Shown here: piece by piece, positions 1-7,859 of the stretch
Layout of the letters: each line of letters begins with the position of its first letter
Position numbering within the stretch: position 1 is the stretch's first letter
Source of the DNA: Clostridium sp.
GTDB lineage: Bacteria; Bacillota; Clostridia; Lachnospirales; Lachnospiraceae
Assembly: GCA_023664775.1 (NCBI GenBank)
Contig: JAMPEW010000020.1
Span: 1 to 51,502 of the forward strand
Reading direction: 5' to 3'
Length of the DNA stretch: 51,502 nt
Translations under genes and position numbers: made by a program
Notes under the pieces: model-generated
What the model was told of the DNA's origin: nothing
What the model saw: the letters and a program-made list of their open reading frames with translations, nothing else
Database searches by the model: none

Positions 1-69
1 AACTAACATTCCTGCCGGTCTCATGTGAATCCCCTGTTCATTTACAACCTTAATCATTTTCGTTACCAT
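1..69 (-). CDS. ptsH: HPr phosphocarrier protein, N-terminal part (cut by window edge)
   Basis: The first 23 codons read MVTKMIKVVNEQGIHMRPAG and onward, the HPr start with the active-site histidine in GIHMRPA (GIHARPA is the commoner form). HPr carries phosphate from enzyme I to sugar-specific EIIA proteins in the cytoplasm. The ATG at 69 has a GGAG ribosome site a few bases upstream. It follows fruA by about 30 bases on the same strand, so it is probably the last or a late gene of the fructose operon. The rest of the gene, including the regulatory serine region, is outside the window. Confidence 0.88.
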   Translation of the reverse strand, partial: MVTKMIKVVNEQGIHMRPAGMLV

Positions 70-100
70 AATCTTTTCTCCTTTCAACTGCAATATATTT

Positions 101-2023
101 TTATTCACTCACCTTTTTCTTTAACAGTGCCAAAAGCAGCATGCCGACCAAAGAACCAATTACAAGCGATACGATATACATAGGCCAGTTGCTTACTACA
201 GCAAACACAAACACACCGCCATGTGGAGCCATAAGCGTACAGTCAAATGCCATGGAAAGACCGCCTGCCACGGCTGCACCTACAAGACAGGAAGGGATAA
301 CCCTGAGCGGGTCTGCTGCCGCATAAGGAATTGCACCCTCCGTAATGAAGCTTAACCCCATGACATAATTTACAGGTCCATTCTTTCTCTCCTCGTCTGT
401 CCATCTGTTTTTAAAGAATGTTGTGGAAAGTGCGATTGCGATTGGAGGCACCATGCCGCCTATCATAACCGCCGCCATAATGTCATAGCTGCCTGCCGCT
501 ATTGCTGTTATGCCAAATGTATATGCCGCCTTGTTAAATGGTCCGCCCATATCAATTGACATCATACCACCGAGTATACAGCCAAGTACAATCTTACTGC
601 TGTCACCCATATTGTTGAGGAAGTTTGAAAGTCCTGTATTTATCATTCCCATAAAAGGATTAACTGCACACATAATGACTGCAATAAGCCCAAGCCCCAC
701 AAGGGGATAAATAAGCACAGGCTTAATGCCGTTAAGTGCCTTAGGCATATGGTCGCACAGCTTTTCAATTCCCAGCATAAGGTAACCGCCTACAAAACCT
801 GCGAAAAGTGCTCCCAAAAACCCTGAAGGAATGTCGCCACCCACGCTTGCAAAGGTGGAACCTGTCGTTGCAAGATAGCCGCCTACAAGACCTACAAGAA
901 ATCCCGGTCTGTCAGCAATACTCATACCGATATAGGCCGCAAGTATCGGCACCATAAAGTTAAATGCATATCCTCCAATGGTCTTTAAAAATTCTGCCGC
1001 CACCGTATGGGTTCCAAAGTTCGCATCCTGCGGTGCCCCTGCTATGGTATCAATCAGAAATGCAAGTGCTATAAATATACCACCTGCTACTACAAAAGGC
1101 AGCATATTTGATACACCGTTCATAAGCTGCTTGTATATTTTTCTTCCAAATGTCTCATCGTCACCATCACTGCCTGACACAGCCTCTCCGCTATGATGAT
1201 ATACAGGCGCGTCTCCTGCCTCAATTTTATTTATCAGCTCCTCCGGTATTTTTATTCCGTCAGAAACCTTTGTCTTGTAAACCTTTTTTCCGTCAAAACG
1301 GGACATTTCCACTGCCTTGTCAGCGGCAACTATTATTCCGTCACAGGCTGCAATTTCCTCCTTGGTAAGGACATTCTTGGCGCCACCGGAGCCGTTTGTC
1401 TCTACCTTAATCGGGATACCCATTTTCTTTCCTGCTTTTTCAAGAGCCTCAGCCGCCATGTAGGTATGTGCTATTCCTGTCGGGCAGGCCGTAACTGCAA
1501 GCACCTTGTAAGCGGCATCTGACGCACTTTTTTCTTCATTTGTCTCACTCTTTGGCTCATCAGGATACTTTTCCTTTTCCATATTATCAATAATTTTAAT
1601 AAATTCGTCCTTATCCTTTGCACCAAGAAGCTTTGCCCTGAAATCCTCATCCATCAATATTGTCATAAGCCTCGACAATACCTCCAAATGAACGTCCCCG
1701 TCATTTGGTGCAGCAATCATAAACAAAAGATTTGAAGGCTCATCGTCCAAGGCTTCATAATCAACACCCTCAGGCACTGTCATTGCCGCAAGCGAAGGGC
1801 CCTTTACAGCCTCACTTTTTGCATGGGGAATGGCAATTCCTTCTCCAACGGCAGTGGAGCCCTGCTCCTCCCTTGCAAGAATGCCTTTTCTGTAGGCTTC
1901 TTTGTCAGCTATGTTTCCGCCCTTGACCTGAAGCTCCACAAGGGTGTCAATGGCTTCTGCCTTATTTTTTGGCGTCCCGCCAAGAAGAATACTGTCCTTG
2001 CTAAGCAAGTCTACAATTCTCAT
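101..2023 (-). CDS. fruA: Fructose-specific PTS transporter, EIIABC fusion
   Basis: A membrane permease that takes up fructose and phosphorylates it to fructose-1-phosphate. Of its 640 residues, about 1-150 are an EIIA domain with the phospho-histidine at H67 (GIAIPHAKS). Residues 170-270 are an EIIB domain with the phospho-cysteine C180 in TACPTGIAHTYMAA. From about residue 290 to the end is the multi-spanning EIIC channel. The length and A-B-C order fit the FruA family of Firmicutes. The start ATG follows GGGAGGAG. It lies 20 bases downstream of fruK and just upstream of ptsH, giving a fruR-fruK-fruA-ptsH operon. Mannose-type substrates cannot be excluded, but the fruK neighbour points to fructose. 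Confidence 0.95.
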   Translation of the reverse strand: MRIVDLLSKDSILLGGTPKNKAEAIDTLVELQVKGGNIADKEAYRKGILAREEQGSTAVGEGIAIPHAKSEAVKGPSLAAMTVPEGVDYEALDDEPSNLLFMIAAPNDGDVHLEVLSRLMTILMDEDFRAKLLGAKDKDEFIKIIDNMEKEKYPDEPKSETNEEKSASDAAYKVLAVTACPTGIAHTYMAAEALEKAGKKMGIPIKVETNGSGGAKNVLTKEEIAACDGIIVAADKAVEMSRFDGKKVYKTKVSDGIKIPEELINKIEAGDAPVYHHSGEAVSGSDGDDETFGRKIYKQLMNGVSNMLPFVVAGGIFIALAFLIDTIAGAPQDANFGTHTVAAEFLKTIGGYAFNFMVPILAAYIGMSIADRPGFLVGLVGGYLATTGSTFASVGGDIPSGFLGALFAGFVGGYLMLGIEKLCDHMPKALNGIKPVLIYPLVGLGLIAVIMCAVNPFMGMINTGLSNFLNNMGDSSKIVLGCILGGMMSIDMGGPFNKAAYTFGITAIAAGSYDIMAAVMIGGMVPPIAIALSTTFFKNRWTDEERKNGPVNYVMGLSFITEGAIPYAAADPLRVIPSCLVGAAVAGGLSMAFDCTLMAPHGGVFVFAVVSNWPMYIVSLVIGSLVGMLLLALLKKKVSE

Positions 2024-2043
2024 AAAAAACTCCTCCCTTTCTT

Positions 2044-2943
2044 CTACAATTGTTTCAGCAGCTCATATACAAGCTCCTTGTTTGCAAGTCCGTCTGAAAA
2101 TGCAGTTGCCCCTCCCGCAGCAGTTCCAAGCTTCAGGGCATATTCGTAATCTCCTGCTTCGCAGCCCGCCAAAAAGCCTGCCACCATGGAATCCCCCGCA
2201 CCAACGGAATTTTTTACACTGCCCTTACATACCCCACACTTGTGAACCCTTCCGTTTTCATCAAGAAGTATGGCGCCGTCTCCTGCCATGGAAACAAGCA
2301 CATTTACCGCACCCATATCCTGAAGCTTTCCCGCGTAGGCAACTATCTCATCATCCGTTTTAAGCTCTGTTTTAAACATTTCACCAAGCTCAAAATTATT
2401 AGGCTTAATCAGAAACGGCTTATATTTCAGAACATTCATAAGCAGCTCCTTTGTTGCATCCACAACCGCCCTTACTTTTTTTGCCGCAAGCCTTTCCAAA
2501 ATTCTTTCGTATATATCAGAGGGAAGCGACCCTGGAATACTTCCCGCAAGGACAATTGTATCTCCGTCACCTATCTCATCAAGCTTTCCAAAAAGCTTAT
2601 CAAGGTCCTCCTGCAAAATGTCTGGTCCCTGACCGTTAAGCTCCGTTTCATCCTTGGCTTTAATCTTAACGTTAATTCGGGAAAAGCCCTTGTCAAGCTT
2701 TACAAAATCTGAGCAAACGCCTTTATCAGCAATTCCCTTTTCAATGGCATCTCCCGTAAAGCCTGCCACGAAGCCAAGCGCTTTTGACTTAATTCCAAGT
2801 TCTCCGAGAACCATTGATACGTTAATGCCCTTGCCTCCAAAGTAAATCTCCTCTTTTTGGGACCGGTTGACAGCGCCTACTGTCAGCTCATCAGAATGAA
2901 CGACATAATCAACTGCCGGATTAAAAGTTACGGTATAAATCAT
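2044..2943 (-). CDS. fruK: 1-phosphofructokinase
   Basis: Phosphorylates fructose-1-phosphate to fructose-1,6-bisphosphate, the step after FruA import. The 299-residue protein is a PfkB/ribokinase-fold kinase: it opens MIYTVTFNPAVDYVV, has GGKGINVS near residue 37 for sugar binding, and ends with the GAGDSMVAGF anion-hole and catalytic-Asp motif near residue 250. A longer frame reaches 2970, but AAAGGAGGTGATG lies just upstream of the ATG at 2943, so that start is chosen. It sits 7 bases after fruR, indicating one transcript. Confidence 0.95.
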   Translation of the reverse strand: MIYTVTFNPAVDYVVHSDELTVGAVNRSQKEEIYFGGKGINVSMVLGELGIKSKALGFVAGFTGDAIEKGIADKGVCSDFVKLDKGFSRINVKIKAKDETELNGQGPDILQEDLDKLFGKLDEIGDGDTIVLAGSIPGSLPSDIYERILERLAAKKVRAVVDATKELLMNVLKYKPFLIKPNNFELGEMFKTELKTDDEIVAYAGKLQDMGAVNVLVSMAGDGAILLDENGRVHKCGVCKGSVKNSVGAGDSMVAGFLAGCEAGDYEYALKLGTAAGGATAFSDGLANKELVYELLKQL

Positions 2944-2950
2944 ATCTTCA

Positions 2951-3703
2951 TCACCTCCTTTGAACAACATTAACCTTCGTCGCCTCGTTATACTTTTTAT
3001 CAGCCTCCTTATCCGTTATAATTTCCGCATCCCCAATATCTGCAAATGTTACTGAATACTTTTGGGAAAATTTTGAATGGTCAGCCAAAATGTAGCTCTT
3101 AATACTATTTTCTATCACAATGCGTTTCACAATAGCTTCACCTTCATCAGGCGTGGAATAACCACCCGATACCGATATTCCATTTACACCCATAAAAGCC
3201 TTTGTAAAATTATAGCCTTTTAAATCAAGTACACATTTAGCTCCTACAATTGCCTCTGTAGATATTTTAATCTCTCCGCCCGGAATATATACCTTATATC
3301 CTTTCGCTGCCAGCTTTTTTGCATTTATAAATGCATTTGTGACAAAAACAACATCCTTTGCAGTAATGTAGTCCGCAAGCTTCTCCGTGGTAGTTCCTGC
3401 ATCAACAAATATAAAGTCACCATCATTTATAAGCGAAGCGGCATATTTTGATATGGCATTTTTTTCCTCCGTATATAATACCTGCTTCTCCTCTACATTA
3501 TGTTCAATAAATGAAAAATTATCATTATTTGCAACAGCTCCACCATGAACCTTGACTAACTTGCCCATATGATGAAGTGCATTAAGATCACGTCTTACCG
3601 TGGAAACAGATGCATCAAGTATGCCGCAAAGCTCTGTAAGCTTTACGCTTTTTTTATCATTCACAAGCTCTAATATCTTCGAATACCTTTCCTCCGCAAG
3701 CAT
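2951..3703 (-). CDS. fruR: DeoR-family regulator of the fructose operon
   Basis: A 250-residue DeoR/GlpR-type repressor. An N-terminal winged helix (about 1-55, with STVRRDLNALHHMGKLVKVHGGA) binds DNA. The C-terminal sugar-phosphate isomerase-like sensor domain (about 75-230, with DAGTTTEKLADYI) should bind a phosphosugar, by family fructose-1-phosphate. It is the first gene of the fru operon, and a direct repeat in its own leader is a good operator candidate, so self-repression released by fructose-1-phosphate is inferred. A GGAG site precedes the ATG. Confidence 0.88.
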   Translation of the reverse strand: MLAEERYSKILELVNDKKSVKLTELCGILDASVSTVRRDLNALHHMGKLVKVHGGAVANNDNFSFIEHNVEEKQVLYTEEKNAISKYAASLINDGDFIFVDAGTTTEKLADYITAKDVVFVTNAFINAKKLAAKGYKVYIPGGEIKISTEAIVGAKCVLDLKGYNFTKAFMGVNGISVSGGYSTPDEGEAIVKRIVIENSIKSYILADHSKFSQKYSVTFADIGDAEIITDKEADKKYNEATKVNVVQRR

Positions 3704-3732
3704 ATCATCACTCCTTCAAATACATCTTGACG

Positions 3733-3752
3733 TTTTTTGAATGTTTTTGAAT
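3733..3752 (-). promoter_or_regulatory. Probable FruR operator: 10-bp direct repeat
   Basis: Two head-to-tail copies, ttttttgaat (3733-3742) and gtttttgaat (3743-3752) on the plus strand, lie right after the fru -10 box, near the start of transcription. DeoR-family repressors commonly bind short direct repeats, so this is the likely autorepression site. The function is inferred from position. Confidence 0.5.
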
Positions 3753-3762
3753 TTATATGGAG

Positions 3763-3791
3763 ATATTACCATAAAATTCCATGCAGTGCAA
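3763..3791 (-). promoter_or_regulatory. Sigma-A promoter of the fruR-fruK-fruA operon
   Basis: On the minus strand the -35 is TTGCAC (3791-3786) and the -10 is TAATAT (3768-3763), with a 17-base spacer. It is the only good match upstream of fruR and sits 60 bases before its start codon. Confidence 0.7.
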
Positions 3792-3856
3792 TAGTTTTAT
3801 GTAAAAAAATTTCAATTTGCTCCAAAATAAATCATTTTCATTCATTTTATATCTTA

Positions 3857-3923
3857 GAACAAAGTGTCTTCAGCACTCTTTACGCTGCCATAACTTTAAT
3901 GGCACTTTGGACGAATCCCAGCA
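3857..3923 (-). repeat. Dispersed ~67-bp structured repeat, copy A
   Basis: Nearly the same sequence occurs at 16351-16417 and 40247-40315, always in this orientation and always upstream of a minus-strand gene (here fruR, 154 bases away). The outer parts are inverted (CAAAGTG near the left end, GGCACTTTG near the right end). An inner short hairpin (AGTGTCTTCAGCACT) competes for the left arm. Its right end runs into the terminator of the preceding gene. Confidence 0.8.
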
Positions 3924-3952
3924 AAAAACAGGCTGTCGCAACCGACAGCCTG
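3923..3952 (-). terminator. Intrinsic terminator after the zinc-ribbon gene
   Basis: Perfect 10-bp stem CAGGCTGTCG / CGACAGCCTG with a CAAC loop, followed on the minus strand by six T residues. It ends the 4814/3967 gene pair before the fru promoter. Confidence 0.85.
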
Positions 3953-3966
3953 CTATTATTTATCTA

Positions 3967-4791
3967 TTATCTGTAATTAAAGTCAGGATTATCATATGTA
4001 TCCATATGAATAAAGTAATATTCACCGATTCCCTTTTTCAGCTTTACAAGCTGTATATCAAACTCAGTATTAACAGTCACATTGCTTCCGCCTCTGTCTG
4101 CCGTTCCTGACATCTTGACAGTAACAAGTGTTGCCCCCTTTATGTTAGCCGTTTTACCAGTCTGATATTTTATGGAATCCTGAAGCTGCTCCACTTCATT
4201 TTGTGAAAGCTCCACCGCTCTTACAACCTCACAGGTATTGATGTGTGCACCCTTCATATCATCAATCAGCTTTTGCGCTTCTGTCTGTTCGTCTAAATAT
4301 GCCGGCATAATGCTTGCCATCTTATCCACATCACCATCATTTACAGCCTCAACATAAATATCCATAAGCGCATCAGGAGTATCAGCACCCTTTTTCTGTT
4401 TCAAATATCCTGAAACAAGAATAAAAGCAAAAACACAAAGTGCAATAATAATGATAGCTCTCGTAATGAGCTTTTTTTGTTTTTGTTTCAGCTTTTTTTC
4501 CTTATATTCTGCATCATCATCTATTACATTTTGTGCATATGCAAGAGGAATGGAACCACCGCCAAGGTCATCCTCAACCTCAACATCCTCGTCCTCAGCC
4601 CGAAGCAAATCCGTAAGTCCGGAACCCGTGCTTACAGTCATTCCCATTGGATTAGATGACTTCTTTTTCTTCTGAGGCTCCTGCGGCTTTAAAGCAAATC
4701 CTCCCGTGCTTCCCACAACGGTAGCACCACAATCAGGACAAATAAGCTCCTTGTCATCAACCTGTGCCCCACACACATGACATGTTTTCAT
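3967..4791 (-). CDS. Zinc-ribbon single-pass membrane protein of unknown function
   Basis: 274 residues. The N-terminus is a zinc ribbon with two CxxC pairs (CHVCG and CPDCG). A charged, low-complexity stretch follows, including an acidic run near residue 70. After a lysine/glutamine-rich segment there is one membrane span at about 110-130, then a C-terminal domain of about 140 residues predicted outside the cytoplasm. That domain (starting near ADTPDALMDIYVEAVNDGD) resembles small NTF2/DUF4878-like folds found after zinc ribbons in Firmicutes; this is only a resemblance. A GGGAGGG site precedes the ATG. It follows the PH-like gene by 22 bases, so the two are probably cotranscribed. Confidence 0.7.
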   Translation of the reverse strand: MKTCHVCGAQVDDKELICPDCGATVVGSTGGFALKPQEPQKKKKSSNPMGMTVSTGSGLTDLLRAEDEDVEVEDDLGGGSIPLAYAQNVIDDDAEYKEKKLKQKQKKLITRAIIIIALCVFAFILVSGYLKQKKGADTPDALMDIYVEAVNDGDVDKMASIMPAYLDEQTEAQKLIDDMKGAHINTCEVVRAVELSQNEVEQLQDSIKYQTGKTANIKGATLVTVKMSGTADRGGSNVTVNTEFDIQLVKLKKGIGEYYFIHMDTYDNPDFNYR

Positions 4792-4813
4792 AAGCTAAAT
4801 TCCCTCCCTTATA

Positions 4814-5200
4814 TTATAATTCATCAACACCATCATCTTCATCAGAAACATCATCCATAATAAATTCCTTGCTTGTTACCTTCTTACGTGAACGTTCCTC
4901 CTCCACATAAGAGGAGATAAGCTCCTTTACCTCACTTGGCTTTTTTATATTGTTGATTTTAAATACGCCCATGGATTTATCCGAGGAATGGCATGTAATT
5001 GTTCCAAGTCCAAACATGCGCTGCCACAGCTTACGCTCCAATGAGACATCCATAATGCGGTAAAGCCTGACTTCATTTTCAGTCAGATTGAAAAAACCTG
5101 TCTCAACAAAAATTCTGTCCTCCGATAAACCATACTTCGTGAAGGTCCAAGGAAGCCCGAAAATTATTCTTTTTCTGTCCTTCCATACTACATCTACCAT
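4814..5200 (-). CDS. Small PH-domain-like (bPH/YdbT-type) protein
   Basis: 128 residues. The body (MVDVVWKDRKRIIFGLPWTF then TKYGLSEDRIFVETGFFNLT) looks like a bacterial pleckstrin-homology domain: successive beta strands and an arginine-rich element (VRLYRIMDVSLERKLWQRMFG) of the DUF304 kind, ending in an acidic tail. An open frame extends to 5356, but GGAGG precedes the ATG at 5200 and a strong promoter lies inside the extension, so the short form is chosen. No membrane segment is seen. The role is unknown; by family, an envelope or membrane-associated adaptor. Confidence 0.65.
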   Translation of the reverse strand: MVDVVWKDRKRIIFGLPWTFTKYGLSEDRIFVETGFFNLTENEVRLYRIMDVSLERKLWQRMFGLGTITCHSSDKSMGVFKINNIKKPSEVKELISSYVEEERSRKKVTSKEFIMDDVSDEDDGVDEL

Positions 5201-5264
5201 ATTACCCTCCAAAGCTTCTCCATAACAGTATTTATGCACTAAAAAATATACATAGAACATATAT

Positions 5265-5293
5265 ATTATACAATATTGTATATTGCTTTTCAA
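5265..5293 (-). promoter_or_regulatory. Strong sigma-A promoter of the PH-like/zinc-ribbon pair
   Basis: -35 TTGAAA (5293-5288), 17-base spacer, -10 TATAAT (5270-5265), all on the minus strand, 65 bases before the ATG at 5200. Confidence 0.8.
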
Positions 5294-5405
5294 TATAAAA
5301 ATACTATTTTTAGTGTTTTTTCGATAATATAACACAAAATATAGTGTTTCATCCATGTATTATAAATTCCGACACAATAAATATCATACTTTTTCAAAAA
5401 AAGTC

Positions 5406-5434
5406 TTGCATTTATGATAAACCTTTGTTATACT
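5406..5434 (+). promoter_or_regulatory. Promoter of tRNA-Glu
   Basis: -35 TTGCAT (5406-5411), 17-base spacer, -10 TATACT (5429-5434), with the tRNA beginning 18 bases after the -10. Confidence 0.75.
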
Positions 5435-5451
5435 TACAAAGGTTTAAAAAT

Positions 5452-5523
5452 GGTCTGTTGGTCAAGCGGCTAAGACGTCGCCCTCTCACGGCGAAAACAG
5501 GGGTTCGATTCCCCTACAGACTG
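5452..5523 (+). tRNA. tRNA-Glu (anticodon CUC)
   Basis: Full cloverleaf: acceptor GGTCTGT / ACAGACT, D-arm GTC...GAC, anticodon stem TCGCC / GGCGA around the loop CTCTCAC (anticodon CTC, reading GAG), and T-arm AGGGG-TTCGATT-CCCCT. The 3' CCA is not encoded. Confidence 0.92.
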
Positions 5524-5552
5524 CTAAAATACAAGCTATATAATCACGGAAG

Positions 5553-5590
5553 TCTGCAAGCCTTAAATACAAGGTATTGCGGATTTTTTA
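5553..5590 (+). terminator. Possible terminator after tRNA-Glu
   Basis: An imperfect hairpin (TCTGCAAGCCTT pairing with AAGGTATTGCGGA) is followed by TTTTTTATTTTT. The stem contains a mismatch, so strength is uncertain. Confidence 0.5.
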
Positions 5591-5622
5591 TTTTTCAAAA
5601 CGCTGTATTATGTTACAATCAC

Positions 5623-5820
5623 TTACTTCTTAAATTCTATTATATCATTCGGGGTACATTCTAAAATATCACACAACGTCTCTATCGTGGCAGTAGATAT
5701 ATTTTTTTCATGTTTTAGATTATATATTGTTTTAGATTGTATATTATGCTTTTTGATAAGGGCATATGTTGTTATGCCTTTTTGTTCCATCGTATTCCAA
5801 AGAGGAGCATAGGAAACCAT
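5623..5820 (-). CDS. XRE-family (Cro/CI-like) regulator
   Basis: 65 residues, essentially one helix-turn-helix domain: YALIKKHNIQSKTIYNLKH forms the first helices and TIETLCDILECTPNDIIEF is the typical C-terminal helix of small XRE regulators. The start ATG follows AAAGGCGG. It is divergent from a 62-residue membrane protein. The spacer holds a perfect inverted repeat inside the promoter of that gene, so this protein probably represses it and perhaps itself. It resembles regulators of small mobile or toxin-like modules, but no such function is shown. Confidence 0.85.
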   Translation of the reverse strand: MVSYAPLWNTMEQKGITTYALIKKHNIQSKTIYNLKHEKNISTATIETLCDILECTPNDIIEFKK

Positions 5821-5867
5821 ATATACACCGCCTTTCCTTATATTTAAGTTACCTACATAAAAGCGGT

Positions 5868-5896
5868 TTGACTATACCGATTATTTTCGGTATAAT
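5868..5896 (+). promoter_or_regulatory. Promoter with embedded operator, XRE/small-membrane-protein spacer
   Basis: -35 TTGACT (5868-5873), 17-base spacer, -10 TATAAT (5891-5896). A perfect inverted repeat ATACCGA (5874-5880) / TCGGTAT (5887-5893) fills the spacer and enters the -10, the position expected for a repressor that blocks polymerase. The divergent XRE protein is the obvious candidate. Confidence 0.75.
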
Positions 5897-5967
5897 AAAA
5901 TGACTATGTATATATTTTAAATGTTTCACACAATATTATGCTTATACCAAAGGAGAGTTGATATACG

Positions 5968-6156
5968 ATGAGAATAAATGCTTACCTATACATATTAATA
6001 GTATTAACAGAATTTATGGCAGCAATACTAATCACGGGTATTACGGCGGGACTTATTTATTTTATAATCAAAGCAGTAAAAAGGCACATCCAATATAAGA
6101 ATGAGGAGCTTCAGTTAAAACAGGACATACTCATGGAATTGAAACATAGCAAATGA
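5968..6156 (+). CDS. Small single-pass membrane protein, unknown
   Basis: 62 residues: one long hydrophobic stretch (about 5-35, possibly one kinked or two close spans), then a basic segment (KAVKRHIQYKN) and an amphipathic charged tail. AAAGGAGAG sits well upstream of the ATG. It is driven by the operator-containing promoter opposite the XRE gene and ends 12 bases before the convergent mtaB stop. No family is recognised. Size and topology would also suit a small toxin or a regulator of a membrane enzyme, but nothing proves it. Confidence 0.7.
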   Translation: MRINAYLYILIVLTEFMAAILITGITAGLIYFIIKAVKRHIQYKNEELQLKQDILMELKHSK

Positions 6157-6167
6157 AAAAAAGTATA

Positions 6168-7457
6168 TCAATACACGGTCTCCACAAGCTCATTGATATA
6201 GTTTGCGCCATCTGTCCCCTCATGCTTCATTTTAATCAGAATGTAGCGTTCTGTATGACCCTTTATATATTGTGCTCCGTTTTCCAAAACACATTCCTCC
6301 ACAAGAACAAGCTGCCTTGTCCCCTTAAATAAAGCCTCATATTCTTCCTTCTGCTTCTTTGTAAGCGCAAGAAGGGTATTGCTCCTTCTCACCTTTTCCC
6401 CATCACTTACCTGATTTGGCATTGAAGCCGCAACAGTCCCTTTTCTCCTTGAATATTGAAAGACATGTATCTCATATAATGCAAGCTCACACAAATTTTT
6501 TACCGTAATATCAAATTCTTCCTCCGTCTCACCCGGAAATCCCACGATAACATCCGTCGTAATTGCCGGCTTATCGTAGTATTTTCTTATAAGCTTACAT
6601 TTTTCCTTATACTCCTCAATTGTATATTTCCTGTTCATTCGCTTTAAGGTATCATTGCATGCACTTTGCAGCGACAGATGAAAATGAGGGCAAATCTTGT
6701 GCTCCTTACTTATCACATCCAAAAGCTCCTCAGTAATAATCCGAGGCTCCAAGGAGCCCATTCTTATCCGCTCTATGCCCTCCACGTCGTTTACTGCCAA
6801 AAGCAAATCAAGAAGTCCCATTCCACAGTCGTCATAGGAGGAAAGATTAATGCCTGTCAAAACGACCTCCTTTATACCGGAGGCTGCAAGTCTTTTTATT
6901 TCCTCAATTACCTCCGTAAGACTTCTGCTTCTTATACGTCCTCTTGTATACGGAATAATACAATAGGAGCAGAAATTATTACACCCATCCTGCACCTTTA
7001 CATAAGCCCTTGTATGCTCATTTGGCTTTACAAGCGTCATGGATTCATATTCACAGGTTTTATTTATATCTATGAAATTATCTGAAACCTTATGCTCACT
7101 GATATATTCATCAATAATCCTTACTATGTCTTTCTTTCTGTTGTTGCCTACTATGATATCTACATACCCATCACGAATGAGGCTGTCCTTATCAGCCTGA
7201 ACATAACAGCCTGTTGCAATGATAACTGCATCCTTGTTATTTTTCTTTGCCTTATGTATCATCTGCCTGGACTTTCTATCGGCAATATTTGTCACAGAGC
7301 ATGTGTTTATGATACACACATCAGCAGGCTCAGAAAAAGGCACAACAACAGCGCCTTCCGATGCAAGCATATCAGCCATGCTGTCTGATTCATACTGATT
7401 GACTTTACAGCCCAATGTATAAATTGATACTTTTATGTTATTAATATTTACAAACAT
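6168..7457 (-). CDS. mtaB: tRNA t6A37 methylthiotransferase
   Basis: A radical-SAM enzyme that converts t6A37 to ms2t6A37 in tRNAs reading ANN codons. The N-terminal UPF0004 domain holds one iron-sulfur cluster (GCKVNQYESD, CSVTNIADRKSRQ and GCYVQ supply the cysteines). The central radical-SAM domain has CNNFCSYCIIPYTRGRIRSR with the CxxxCxxC triad. A TRAM-like domain ends the protein near residue 370-430. YTLGCKVNQYES and the overall layout favour MtaB over MiaB or RimO. A frame reaches 7478, but the only ribosome site (GGGAG) fits the ATG at 7457, with a long spacing of 12 bases. Confidence 0.9.
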   Translation of the reverse strand: MFVNINNIKVSIYTLGCKVNQYESDSMADMLASEGAVVVPFSEPADVCIINTCSVTNIADRKSRQMIHKAKKNNKDAVIIATGCYVQADKDSLIRDGYVDIIVGNNRKKDIVRIIDEYISEHKVSDNFIDINKTCEYESMTLVKPNEHTRAYVKVQDGCNNFCSYCIIPYTRGRIRSRSLTEVIEEIKRLAASGIKEVVLTGINLSSYDDCGMGLLDLLLAVNDVEGIERIRMGSLEPRIITEELLDVISKEHKICPHFHLSLQSACNDTLKRMNRKYTIEEYKEKCKLIRKYYDKPAITTDVIVGFPGETEEEFDITVKNLCELALYEIHVFQYSRRKGTVAASMPNQVSDGEKVRRSNTLLALTKKQKEEYEALFKGTRQLVLVEECVLENGAQYIKGHTERYILIKMKHEGTDGANYINELVETVY

Positions 7458-7483
7458 TTTACTAAAAAACTCCCACATGATTA

Positions 7484-7512
7484 TTGACTTTTATATTCTT
7501 AGCTTATATTAT
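7484..7512 (+). promoter_or_regulatory. Promoter of the HPr-like gene
   Basis: -35 TTGACT (7484-7489), 17-base spacer, -10 TATTAT (7507-7512), 46 bases before the ATG at 7558 and just upstream of the divergent mtaB start. Confidence 0.75.
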
Positions 7513-7557
7513 AGTAACATACATATTTAATTAATGTAAACAAGGAGGTTATCTACA

Positions 7558-7791
7558 ATGATAGCAGTTCATGTATCGCTTAATTCTATTGAAAAGGTTA
7601 AAAGCTTTGTAAACGATATCAGCACATTTAACGCTGAGTTTGACTTAGTTTCAGGAAGATATGTCATAGATGCAAAGTCTATCATGGGCATTTTCAGTTT
7701 GGATATATCAAAGCCAATTGAGCTTAACATTCACACGGAAGAAAATGACGAGGATATAATGGCAGCAATCAAACCATATCTTGCAGAGTAA
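7558..7791 (+). CDS. HPr-like protein without the active-site histidine
   Basis: 77 residues with the HPr pattern: the regulatory-serine region RYVIDAKSIMGIFSLD matches HPr's Ser46 loop, and the beta strand PIELNIHTEENDED follows as in HPr. The GIHARPA active site is absent; the equivalent place reads SLNSIEKVKSF, so it cannot take phosphate from enzyme I at His15. The closest known analogue is Bacillus Crh, which also lacks His15 and acts as a CcpA co-regulator when phosphorylated on serine; that role is inferred. It is monocistronic, with its own promoter and terminator. Ribosome site AGGAGG. Confidence 0.8.
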   Translation: MIAVHVSLNSIEKVKSFVNDISTFNAEFDLVSGRYVIDAKSIMGIFSLDISKPIELNIHTEENDEDIMAAIKPYLAE

Positions 7792-7800
7792 AAGCTTAAT

Positions 7801-7855
7801 AATGGGCTGACGCAGTTAAAATTTTTCACAAACTGCAGCAGCCCATTTTTATTTA
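7801..7855 (+). terminator. Intrinsic terminator after the HPr-like gene
   Basis: Long stem AATGGGCTG / CAGCCCATT with an inner CAGTT/AACTG stem, followed by TTTTTATTT on the plus strand. Confidence 0.8.
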
Positions 7856-7859
7856 AAAT

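Noticed and set aside
5452-5523. tRNA-Glu as an integration site for the nearby XRE module
   Set aside because: No duplicated tRNA 3' end is visible near the module and no integrase is present.
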